Shown here: one piece after another, positions 1 through 8,344 of the stretch | How the letters are laid out: every line of letters starts with the position of its first letter | How positions within the stretch are numbered: position 1 is the first letter of the stretch | The notes under the pieces: generated by a model | What the model saw: only the letters and a program-made list of their open reading frames with translations | Database searches by the model: none | Told to the model about the DNA's origin: nothing | Translations under genes and position numbers: made by a program | NCBI GenBank assembly: GCA_900769555.1 | Contig: CAAGHA010000079.1 | Span: forward strand, 1-64,000 | Length of the DNA: 64,000 nucleotides | Source of the DNA: Bacteroidales bacterium | GTDB taxonomy: Bacteria; Bacteroidota; Bacteroidia; Bacteroidales; Paludibacteraceae | Reading direction: 5' to 3'

Positions 1-273
1 ATATGGCGGGTGTGGTAATTACAAAAAAAATTATTGTTAATAATTAGAAGCTGTGTTTTAAGGTTGTGGAAATTGCCTATAGAATTACTTGCTTAAAGGA
101 GTGTATTTCAGATTTTTTTCTCTATTTTTGTTTTATCTCCATAGAATCATTTATTGGTTGTAACACAAAGCAGGTGAATTCTATAGAGTGGAAAATTGAA
201 TGGTGACTGGTTGGTAGTCAAGATGCTATAAGAAATGTAAGTTGAAGTGTAGCGTAATTAATCTTCATAAGGT

Positions 274-486
274 ATGTCAAAATTAAACATAGATCAAAAA
301 ACAATCGCAGGTCTCTTTTCTGATAAAAGAGCTGATTTCCTGATTCCTGATTATCAACGCCCCTATGCGTGGGAAATATCTGAATGTCAAACACTTTGGG
401 ATGATATATTTTTCTTTGCATTTCCTGATAATGATTATACTAAATTTAATATGAAGATTCCATTTAGAAACGCAAGATTTTTTTAA
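274..486 (+). pseudogene. Truncated DUF262 (GmrSD-type N-terminal) protein remnant
   Basis: The 70-residue reading frame begins like a DUF262 protein: a short helix, then the conserved block IPDYQRPYAWE followed by LWDDI. DUF262 is the nucleotide-hydrolysing ParB/sulfiredoxin-like domain of GmrSD type IV restriction enzymes and related defence proteins, which are normally several hundred residues long. After about residue 58 the similarity stops and the frame ends within 12 residues. The DGQQR motif expected further on is absent. I read this as the surviving 5' end of a deleted gene. The upstream 273 bases hold no gene I can support. Whether the short peptide is still made is unknown. Confidence 0.7.
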
Positions 487-528
487 TTGTAGGTAATATA
501 TAGGAGAAGTAAGAAGTTATTCTGTACC

Positions 529-3500
529 ATGTTAAGACGATTGTTATTATTATGTACGTTCACACTTTACTTCGTTCAGTCGTTGTGTGCAATAGATAGT
601 AAATTTATCTTCACGCAATATACTGAAGAGGAGGGATTGTGCGATAATTATTTGCATGATATCACGCAAGACGATGATGGATTTATATGGATTGCCACTC
701 ACTTCGGAATTAGTCGGTTCGATGGACTTCACTTCAAGAATTTTCATGTTGCAGACTATCCGAAAATGCTTAGAAACGATGTTTACCATGCCTTCAACAA
801 AGGTAATGGCGAGATTGCATTCGCAGGTTCGAATGGCTCGATTGTTGTTTATGACAAAAAGCAAGATACTTTTATCGACTACTCAAGTCGTGTGGGAGAA
901 GGAAATTTTTATGGTAATATCACCGGATTGTACTCTTCAAAAGATGGCCATTGCTATCTTTCTACCGCATTAGGGACGTTTTGCCAAAATAGAGGTACAC
1001 ATCAATTCGAGCGACTTTCCTATGCTACTGAACCAACCTACAAGGCGTTTATTGATGCAAAAGAGAGATTTTGGAAATGTACAGACGATGGTATTCAGCT
1101 CTATGCCTTGAATGGAGATAAAGTTGTCACACCAACAACCATCGCTCAGCTGAAAAGAATTAATAACATCTTGCCATTATCAGAAAAAGAACTGTTGCTA
1201 TCCTCTTCTTCCGGAGATTTTTATCATGTGAAGTTCAACGATTCGTTTGAAAATGTAAAAGTTGAGAACCTTGTCACCCCATTCAAAAACATTGCAGAAT
1301 TAGTGGTCTCTCGTGATGGCTCAGTTTGGATTGGTACGGCAGGGAATGGTTTGTGGCGGATGACCACCAAGAAAGATGGTTTTACTTATCAAAAAATCCA
1401 GCCCTCCAATGCTGATAAGGAGAGTATGAAGAAAATCTCAGCTCTTTACGAAGACCGTTTCGGAAATATATGGATCGGAACGCAAAATTCTGGCTTGTGG
1501 AAGTGTAGATTAGCAAGTCAAACTTCGTTATACCACTCTTCAGACATTGGCTTAAACAACCTTTACTGTACCTCTTTTTTTGAATGTGATAACGGCGATA
1601 TATGGATTGGGACAGATGGGCAAGGACTCTTTTTGACTGATAGTGTTTTTTTTCTAAAATATCATCTCTCTGATAACAATGGTTTGACGAGTAGCAATGT
1701 GTTGTCAATTACCTCCTTGGGGTTGCAACTCTACTTTGCGTCGTGGGGTGGAGAGATTGTACGGACTAATGGCAACTCCCTAAAATTCACAAAAGTCCCT
1801 TTTTATGGGATACCCTCTCCAACTCTTTCTGTGAAATATATTGAAGTGATTGGGAATGATAAACTTTTGGCTTGCACATCCGGTGATGGCGTCTATTTGT
1901 ATGAAAATGGAGAATGGAGGGTGCTCGATCTTACCTTAAACGGAATTCCTGACCGTTGGACACACTCCGCCTTAGAAACGAAAGATGGGAAAATATGGAT
2001 ACTTACCTCTCGAACCATCTGGCACGGAACTCCAGACAACCTTGCTCCTATATTACCTGATATGGATGAAAACCCTTCGCACAACCCGATGATTTTCTAC
2101 CAAGCGTTGGAAGACAACGAAGGAAATTTATGGGTGGCATCCAATAACGGTATGTACAAAATAGATGCGGAACAAAACTATAAACTCGAGCCTGTAACCT
2201 TCCTTCCCAAAGGAACTTACAAGTCACTTCTGTTGGACAAAAACGGACAAATCTGGAATTGCGGTTCTAATGGAATCATAAAATTTGACCCCAAAACAGA
2301 ACGTACAGAAAATATTTTCTATGAAGGCGAAAAACATGACTTTTTTGTGGAACGAGCGATATACCAAAAAAGCAACGGAGAAATTCTATTTGGCTGTGAA
2401 AATGGTTTTTACCTCTTCAATCCATCAAGTAACCAAGATGATGATAGTTTCTTTGTAGAGTGGGCTGAAATGTATGTAAACAATGAAAAAACAAAATTCA
2501 ATAAGGATGAAAAACTGATCCTACCATACGATAAAACCAAGTTGGATATCCGATTTGATATGATAGACTTTTCTGATTATCAGGAGATTTATGCCGAATA
2601 TCGAGTGTTGGGATTGGACTCTGTGTGGATGAAGGTGCAAAATAATCAGACCATCTCTTTTAGTCATCTTCCTCATGGAGAATATTGTTTGGAGACACGC
2701 TTTTTCCAAGGAGATAGAATGATTGAAAATGAAACTTTAAGACTTGATATTGAAGTACTGCCGGCGTGGTGGGCAACTCCTTGGTTTCATCTATTGGTGT
2801 TTTTGTTGCTGGTTGTTGTTGTATTTACGATATTTAAGTTTAGGACGCGTCGTATAGAAAAACAAAAACATGAGTTGGAGGAGACCGTCGCAGAGCGAAC
2901 GCAAAAACTGAATGAAGCGCATGAAGTATTGCTCACTCAAAAGGATAAGATTGAAAAGCAAAACTCCTCTTTGTTAAATGCCTTAAAGGATAAAAATCAG
3001 TTGATTTCCATTATAGCGCATGACTTGAAAAACCCGATGTTTTCTATTGTGTGCGGATTGGAGCAGATGCTGAAACAGGGTGAAACAAAAATTTCGGAGA
3101 CTACAAGAGATATTTATCATTCTGCCACAACCTTGCAAAATGAAATGCTCCAATTGCTGGATTGGGCAACAGAGGGGCAATACGAATTTGCGGTGCGACC
3201 TCAAAATGTGGATGCCTCAAAGTTAATAAAAGAGGTGTTGACACTTTTGGGAGGATTATTGCGAGAGAAAAATATTAAAACGAAAGTGGTGAATCATGCA
3301 GAACATCATTTGTTTGCAGATGAAAAGATACTTTCTACCATCTTGCGCAATGTCATTACTAATGCAATAAAATTCTCTCCCGTTAATGGTACGATAGAGA
3401 TAGAGATTTTAGAAGAAAATGGAACAATAGCTATAAAGACAACCGATTCCGGTGCTGGTATAGAACCAGATAAGTTAGAAGCAATCATGAATGGAACGGC

Positions 3501-4479
3501 AAAATCCTCGTTAGGAACCAATAATGAAATGGGACATGGATTAGGTTTTAGAATTATCAAAGACTACGTAGAGAAAAGTGATGGGCAATTATTCATCGAG
3601 AGCAAGCAAGAGCGAGGAACCACTGTGATCGTGGTGTTAAAAACGTCTGATGTGAAGACAGAGAACAAGAAGAAAACTGTTTTGCCAACTGCCCATGCAC
3701 AGATTGTTATTGACAAGAAACTGTTGGAAGATAAGTCTATATTGATTATTGATGATGACCCGCTGATATTGCTTCATTTAAAGAACCTGTTGGCACCTTA
3801 CGTCCAAGTCTTCACTGCCGCCAATGGCGAAGAGGGAATATTGGTAGCCAAGCAGCAAATTCCGGATTTGGTGATAAGCGACATAGATATGCCGGGAATG
3901 AATGGATTTGAGATGTATCAAAAGATGAAAGATAATTTGCATACCTCCAATATTCCGCTGATATTCTTGTCTGCTCATTCCGATTTGGATAGCAGACTTA
4001 CCGCCCTCTCCGGAGGAGCAATAGATTTTATCAATAAGCCATTTGACGATACCGAATTATTGGCTAAAATCTGTAATATCATTTTATGGCTGAAGAATAC
4101 GCAGATGCAAGTTCTTATCAATAAAATGAACGATGAGAAAGATCAAAATTCAGAGAAAGTAAATCCTCTGCTGGAACAATTGATGCAGGTTGTCGAGACC
4201 CATTATACGAATCCAAATTTCTCTTTTGATGATATAGCCCAATCGTTAGGAATGAGTAAGTCTACGCTTATACGCCGTTTAAAGAGTTTGACGGATAAGA
4301 GTCCGGTGGAGATTCTTTCTGAATACCGACTGAACAAAGCAAAAAAACGATTAGAAAACAGTTCAGAGAGTGTCAGTGAAGTTGCCTATCAAGTAGGATT
4401 TAACGATCCACTCTATTTTAGTCGGAAGTTCAAAGAAGCCTTTGGAATTTCCCCATCAAAGGTCAATGGTAAAGTCTAG
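529..4479 (+). CDS. Hybrid two-component system protein (sensor kinase, receiver and AraC-type regulator in one chain)
   Basis: This 1316-residue protein has the full hybrid two-component architecture of Bacteroidota. A signal peptide (residues 1-21) is followed by a periplasmic sensor of beta-propeller (Reg_prop) repeats with recurring WIGT/WIAT motifs, a Y_Y_Y domain (about 650-745) and one membrane helix (about 747-770). Then come a short coiled coil, a HisKA domain with phospho-acceptor H831 in AHDLKNP, a HATPase domain (N945; DSGAG at 973-977), a receiver (acidic D1075-D1077, phospho-acceptor D1118, K1170) and a C-terminal AraC helix-turn-helix (about 1221-1316). All key residues are present, so it should be active. 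Such proteins usually sense oligosaccharides and switch on polysaccharide-use genes. No such gene is adjacent; the nearest is the PL11 gene about 9 kb downstream. The target is therefore unknown. Confidence 0.93.
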   Translation: MLRRLLLLCTFTLYFVQSLCAIDSKFIFTQYTEEEGLCDNYLHDITQDDDGFIWIATHFGISRFDGLHFKNFHVADYPKMLRNDVYHAFNKGNGEIAFAGSNGSIVVYDKKQDTFIDYSSRVGEGNFYGNITGLYSSKDGHCYLSTALGTFCQNRGTHQFERLSYATEPTYKAFIDAKERFWKCTDDGIQLYALNGDKVVTPTTIAQLKRINNILPLSEKELLLSSSSGDFYHVKFNDSFENVKVENLVTPFKNIAELVVSRDGSVWIGTAGNGLWRMTTKKDGFTYQKIQPSNADKESMKKISALYEDRFGNIWIGTQNSGLWKCRLASQTSLYHSSDIGLNNLYCTSFFECDNGDIWIGTDGQGLFLTDSVFFLKYHLSDNNGLTSSNVLSITSLGLQLYFASWGGEIVRTNGNSLKFTKVPFYGIPSPTLSVKYIEVIGNDKLLACTSGDGVYLYENGEWRVLDLTLNGIPDRWTHSALETKDGKIWILTSRTIWHGTPDNLAPILPDMDENPSHNPMIFYQALEDNEGNLWVASNNGMYKIDAEQNYKLEPVTFLPKGTYKSLLLDKNGQIWNCGSNGIIKFDPKTERTENIFYEGEKHDFFVERAIYQKSNGEILFGCENGFYLFNPSSNQDDDSFFVEWAEMYVNNEKTKFNKDEKLILPYDKTKLDIRFDMIDFSDYQEIYAEYRVLGLDSVWMKVQNNQTISFSHLPHGEYCLETRFFQGDRMIENETLRLDIEVLPAWWATPWFHLLVFLLLVVVVFTIFKFRTRRIEKQKHELEETVAERTQKLNEAHEVLLTQKDKIEKQNSSLLNALKDKNQLISIIAHDLKNPMFSIVCGLEQMLKQGETKISETTRDIYHSATTLQNEMLQLLDWATEGQYEFAVRPQNVDASKLIKEVLTLLGGLLREKNIKTKVVNHAEHHLFADEKILSTILRNVITNAIKFSPVNGTIEIEILEENGTIAIKTTDSGAGIEPDKLEAIMNGTAKSSLGTNNEMGHGLGFRIIKDYVEKSDGQLFIESKQERGTTVIVVLKTSDVKTENKKKTVLPTAHAQIVIDKKLLEDKSILIIDDDPLILLHLKNLLAPYVQVFTAANGEEGILVAKQQIPDLVISDIDMPGMNGFEMYQKMKDNLHTSNIPLIFLSAHSDLDSRLTALSGGAIDFINKPFDDTELLAKICNIILWLKNTQMQVLINKMNDEKDQNSEKVNPLLEQLMQVVETHYTNPNFSFDDIAQSLGMSKSTLIRRLKSLTDKSPVEILSEYRLNKAKKRLENSSESVSEVAYQVGFNDPLYFSRKFKEAFGISPSKVNGKV

Positions 4480-4590
4480 AATTTTTTGAATGTTGATGAT
4501 TTTTCAGAGTTGCAGTGTTTCTAAACCATTGTGAAATTCTTATTGCTAGTTAGGTGAATTTCAATTCATTTAACTCATTTTTTTTTACAA

Positions 4591-4659
4591 ATTGAAAATT
4601 ATAGGAATTTCAAATTGAAAATTATGGGAATTTTATATTGAAAATCATAGGAATTTTGT
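4591..4659 (+). repeat. Tandem array of three 23-bp repeats (array 1)
   Basis: Three head-to-tail copies of a 23-bp unit begin at 4591, 4614 and 4637. Each starts ATTGAAAAT and carries a GGAATTT block. Copies differ at only a few positions. The array sits in the 390-bp gap between the hybrid kinase and the DUF4143 ATPase. Confidence 0.85.
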
Positions 4660-4742
4660 TTTGATATTAGAAAAAGTCATTAAATCTTAGATTCCATCTC
4701 GGCATTTTGTGAGAATAAATTTGTCGAGGAAACTTTAATTTT

Positions 4743-4826
4743 GCCAAATTGCCGAATAAAATCCTGCCAAATTACCGAACAAAATCGCGCCAAATTACCG
4801 AAAAAATTCGTGCCAAATTACCGAAA
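4743..4826 (+). repeat. Tandem array of 23-bp repeats (array 2), directly upstream of a promoter
   Basis: Copies start at 4743, 4766, 4789 and 4812 (the last partial). Each begins GCCAAATT(A/G)CCGAA. The period is again exactly 23 bp, but the unit differs from array 1. The last copy ends about 16 bp before the TACTTTTG box at 4842, so the array covers the place where a -33 element and upstream regulators would bind. It may be an operator array for the ATPase gene. Confidence 0.85.
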
Positions 4827-4841
4827 ACTGAAAAATTTTAT

Positions 4842-4849
4842 TACTTTTG
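4842..4849 (+). promoter_or_regulatory. Candidate -7 box of the DUF4143 ATPase gene
   Basis: TACTTTTG matches the Bacteroidota TAnnTTTG consensus and lies 20 bp before the ATG at 4870, implying a very short leader. I see no clear TTTG -33 element. The 23-bp array occupies that position. Confidence 0.45.
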
Positions 4850-4869
4850 TGGTGTTAAAGATTTGATTT

Positions 4870-6153
4870 ATGGATGGTTACAGACGTAGAATAATGGATA
4901 GTTTGCTTGAAAAGAAATTGCAAGCAAAAGGGGCGGTACTTATCGAGGGTCCTAAATGGTGCGGTAAAACAACTACTGCAGAAGAAATGGCTGCCAGTAA
5001 AATATTGTTGGCACGTACTGATGTGAAAAATAATTTCAAGAGTCTGTTAGAAATAGATGTAGATGCAGCGTTGTCGGGAGAGACTCCAATGCTTATTGAT
5101 GAGTGGCAGACTGTACCTAAATTGTGGGATGCAGTAAGATATACTGTCGACCATCGTCGTAAAATGGGGCAGTTTATTTTAACCGGATCGGCAGTTCCGG
5201 ATAAGACGGCTGAAGAGGAGAGAGAACATTCTGGAACAGGGCGGTTTGCTTGGCTGACGATGCGACCAATGACATTGTTTGAATCTGGAGACTCGAATGG
5301 TAAGGTAAGTCTTGGAAACTTATTCACTCAACCGGAAAAGATATTGGAGAAAAATGTACTTAAATTACAAGATATTGCTTTCCTAATTTGTCGCGGAGGT
5401 TGGCCAATGGCAGTTGGATTGCCGGAGGAGTTGGCATTGGAACAAGCATTTGACTATTATGATGCTGTAACCAAGGAGGATATAACCAAAATAGATGGAG
5501 TTAAAAGAGCTTCGGAACGTGTGCAGCGTTTGATGAGGGCATATGCTCGACATCAAGGAACGCAGGCATCAGTTGCGACTTTGAAAGAAGATTTAAAAAG
5601 TAATGATACCGGTTTGCTTGATGAAGATACCATAAATTCGTATCTCAATGCATTAAGAAAAATATTTGTGGTGGAAGATATGCCGGCATGGAATCCGAAT
5701 CTACGCTCAAAGACTGCCATTCGCACAGCTGATACACGCTATTTTGTTGATCCTTCCATCGCAACTGCTGCATTAGGGTTAGGTCCTGCCGATTTGATGA
5801 GTGATTTAAAAACCATGGGATTTTTCTTTGAAGCGATGTGTGTAAGAGACTTGCGTGTATTTGCAGAGGCATTGAATGGTAAAGTGTACCATTATCGAGA
5901 TAAACGGGGGTTGGAATGTGATGCTGTTGTACACCTTCGCAACGGTCAATATGGACTAATAGAAATTAAACTCGGAGGCGATACTTTGATAAAAGAAGGT
6001 GTTGATACGCTGACTTCATTAGCCGAACAGATTGATACAACCCGCATGAAAGCTCCTGATTTTAAGATGATATTAACCGCAATAGGAGAGTATGCTTATC
6101 GCCGCCCCGAAGATGGCATTTATATTGTTCCGATAGGATGTTTGAAACATTAG
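4870..6153 (+). CDS. AAA_14/DUF4143 family ATP-binding protein
   Basis: The 427-residue protein has an N-terminal P-loop ATPase domain: Walker A GPKWCGKTT at residues 27-35, a Walker B-like PMLIDEWQ segment, and a FILTGSA sensor strand. The C-terminal DUF4143 domain contains the pattern ECDAVV...LIEIKLGG, which resembles a PD-(D/E)XK nuclease core (D, then E-x-K). Proteins of this family are common in anaerobes and often sit alone. Their biochemical role is unsettled, so I do not assign one. The gene is monocistronic, follows two 23-bp tandem arrays, and lies between the hybrid kinase and McrBC. Its length is normal and no lesion is visible. Confidence 0.88.
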   Translation: MDGYRRRIMDSLLEKKLQAKGAVLIEGPKWCGKTTTAEEMAASKILLARTDVKNNFKSLLEIDVDAALSGETPMLIDEWQTVPKLWDAVRYTVDHRRKMGQFILTGSAVPDKTAEEEREHSGTGRFAWLTMRPMTLFESGDSNGKVSLGNLFTQPEKILEKNVLKLQDIAFLICRGGWPMAVGLPEELALEQAFDYYDAVTKEDITKIDGVKRASERVQRLMRAYARHQGTQASVATLKEDLKSNDTGLLDEDTINSYLNALRKIFVVEDMPAWNPNLRSKTAIRTADTRYFVDPSIATAALGLGPADLMSDLKTMGFFFEAMCVRDLRVFAEALNGKVYHYRDKRGLECDAVVHLRNGQYGLIEIKLGGDTLIKEGVDTLTSLAEQIDTTRMKAPDFKMILTAIGEYAYRRPEDGIYIVPIGCLKH

Positions 6154-6208
6154 TAGGTTAGAGGGGTAAAACGCATCGGGAAAAGTTCTTGAGATTTAAA
6201 ATATTATG

Positions 6209-6216
6209 TATATTTG
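6209..6216 (+). promoter_or_regulatory. Candidate -7 box upstream of mcrB
   Basis: TATATTTG matches the TAnnTTTG consensus 130 bp before the mcrB start. A TTTG -33 element at the usual 19-bp spacing is not present, so this is a weak candidate. Confidence 0.3.
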
Positions 6217-6346
6217 TTTATTGTTTCTATGTCTTATTTTCTGTTACTGTAGTCTCTTAAGTAATACAAATAAACTTTGAAACTTTCTTTTTCTTGTTTT
6301 ATGTAACCATATAGGTGTGTTATCGCTTGCGAAATTTTAGTAAAAA

Positions 6347-8344
6347 ATGATAAAAATTAATAAAGAAGACTTTAAAGAATGGATGAATAGCCAAATAAAA
6401 AGTGATGGTAAAAATTATTCTCCAAAAACTATTAATTCATATTGCAGTGCTTTGAATAGTAAGCCTCAAATGCTTGTTGGAATAGAGGATAAATATAAAG
6501 TTTCAATATTTTCTTATGAGGATATTGCTACATTTGAAACAATAATACCAATCTTGAAATCGGCTGTAAATTATGAGAAGGTAGATGAGTCAACAAATAA
6601 AGCTTTTTCAAATGCAATTGTAAAATATAAAGAGTTTCTTTTAGATATTAATTTGGGTCGTGATGGAAAATGGTTCCCTGATGAGTCTATTTATAGTCCT
6701 AAAATTTCAAAAGAAGAATGGATGAAACTGATTGAGGATAAAGAAGTTTTTTCTAATAATGCATTGGTAACTTTTGCTTCGATAAAACAAACTGAAGAGG
6801 CTACATGCAAAAGAATGTCAGAAAAGTATGGGTATTCTCCTCAATTTTATATAACCAATGTATATACAGTGGGAGAAAAAGTTCATAAAATGACAGATTG
6901 TCCGCTTGATTTAAGAGATAGTGGCAAGAATCGTTTGTGGGCAGTTTGTTGCTTAGGAAGATATATTAAAAAAGATCTATTTGAGTATAAAATTCGTAAG
7001 GAACTTAATGAAGCCTTTGATGAATTGGGTATTTTGAATACAATAGATGTATATAATAAGAAAACTAATGATGAAACGATTCTCCAAGATGATAATGAGA
7101 TTGTAAATAAATTCACAACCCTGCTCAAATCCACCCGCAACCTCATCCTCACCGGCGCACCCGGCACAGGTAAAACATACCTTGCAAAAGAAATTGCGGC
7201 GGATATGGGTTGTACAGAAAATGAAATAGGTTTTGTGCAGTTCCATCCATCTTATGATTATACCGATTTTGTGGAAGGGCTGAGACCTGTGTCCAAAGAT
7301 GGTTGCGATAATATCGGTTTTGAAAGACGAGATGGGGTGTTTAAGGAGTTTTGCGGGAAAGCCCTCGAGAATTATAAGGATTCTCAAAAAAGTTTACAAA
7401 CGTTACAAAATGAACAGTCTGTACGTGATTTGTTAGAAGATTTTATTCAAGAACAGTTAGAACTCGATAGTGATAAATTTTTACAAACAAAGGGGACAAA
7501 AAATAAATTTAAAATTATTGATAGTAAACCCAAATCAATATCTATTTATATCCCCAACAATGAAAAAACGAATGAAATCTCTTTGTCGAAATCAGATTTA
7601 ATTACCCTATTAGAGAATAGAGTAAACATAACAGGAGCCAAGGAAATTCAATCTTATTTTAATCGTAAGTATAGAACACAGCAGGATTCATATATTTATG
7701 TTCTTTACGAAGAGTTGAAAAATAGACAAATAAAAGATAATAATGTTGTGGTTTCTAAAGTTTCCCTTAAACCCTACGTCTTCATCATCGACGAAATCAA
7801 CCGCGGCGAAATATCCAAAATTTTTGGAGAACTTTTCTTCTCTATAGACCCCGGCTATCGTGGCGAGAAAGGGCGCGTGAAGACGCAGTACCAAAATCTG
7901 GTGGAAGAGGGGGATTTGTTTGGCGATGGCTTCTTCGTTCCGGAAAATGTCTATATCATCGGAACAATGAACGATATAGACCGCAGTGTGGAGAGCATGG
8001 ACTTCGCTTTCCGTCGCCGCTTCGCCTTTGCGGAGGTTAAGGCAGAAGATAATGTGGGTATGCTCGATGCCTTGGAGGAGTTGGGTTTGAAAGATGATGC
8101 AATTAACACAATGATGAGCCTAAATAAGACTATTTCAGAAATTGACGGACTCTCTCCTGCCTATCATATAGGGGCAAGCTACTTCCTGAAACTGAAAGAT
8201 TATGACGGCGATTGGGAGGCTCTTTGGAACTATCACCTTGAAGGGCTTTTGCGTGAGTATCTGCGCGGTATGCCAAACGCAGACGAAGAGATGAAAAAAC
8301 TTGAAAACGCTTATTGGGGAAATGAGTCTGATTCAGATAACTGA
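6347..8344 (+). CDS. mcrB: McrB-type AAA+ GTPase subunit of a type IV restriction system
   Basis: The 665-residue protein pairs an N-terminal region (about 1-250), expected to read modified DNA, with an AAA+ motor. Walker A is GAPGTGKT at 270-277 (K276). The Walker B region reads FIIDEINRGE. It is followed by the McrB signature GTMNDIDRS and FRRRFAF. In this family the motor hydrolyses GTP and loops DNA to activate the McrC nuclease on methylated DNA. mcrC follows with overlap, confirming the pair. Base composition is patchy: the AAA core segments (about 7110-7200 and 7770-8060) are visibly GC-richer than the N-terminal region and the insert at 7380-7760. This suggests module exchange. Which modification is recognised cannot be read from the sequence. 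Confidence 0.92.
   Translation: MIKINKEDFKEWMNSQIKSDGKNYSPKTINSYCSALNSKPQMLVGIEDKYKVSIFSYEDIATFETIIPILKSAVNYEKVDESTNKAFSNAIVKYKEFLLDINLGRDGKWFPDESIYSPKISKEEWMKLIEDKEVFSNNALVTFASIKQTEEATCKRMSEKYGYSPQFYITNVYTVGEKVHKMTDCPLDLRDSGKNRLWAVCCLGRYIKKDLFEYKIRKELNEAFDELGILNTIDVYNKKTNDETILQDDNEIVNKFTTLLKSTRNLILTGAPGTGKTYLAKEIAADMGCTENEIGFVQFHPSYDYTDFVEGLRPVSKDGCDNIGFERRDGVFKEFCGKALENYKDSQKSLQTLQNEQSVRDLLEDFIQEQLELDSDKFLQTKGTKNKFKIIDSKPKSISIYIPNNEKTNEISLSKSDLITLLENRVNITGAKEIQSYFNRKYRTQQDSYIYVLYEELKNRQIKDNNVVVSKVSLKPYVFIIDEINRGEISKIFGELFFSIDPGYRGEKGRVKTQYQNLVEEGDLFGDGFFVPENVYIIGTMNDIDRSVESMDFAFRRRFAFAEVKAEDNVGMLDALEELGLKDDAINTMMSLNKTISEIDGLSPAYHIGASYFLKLKDYDGDWEALWNYHLEGLLREYLRGMPNADEEMKKLENAYWGNESDSDN

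Noticed and set aside
1..60. C-terminal end of a gene entering from the left edge
   Set aside because: Two frames stop within the first 45 bases, but the few codons give no recognisable sequence, so no gene can be supported.
4591..4826. Possible CRISPR array from the 23-bp repeats
   Set aside because: The repeats are head-to-tail with no spacers, few copies and two different units, and no cas gene is nearby.
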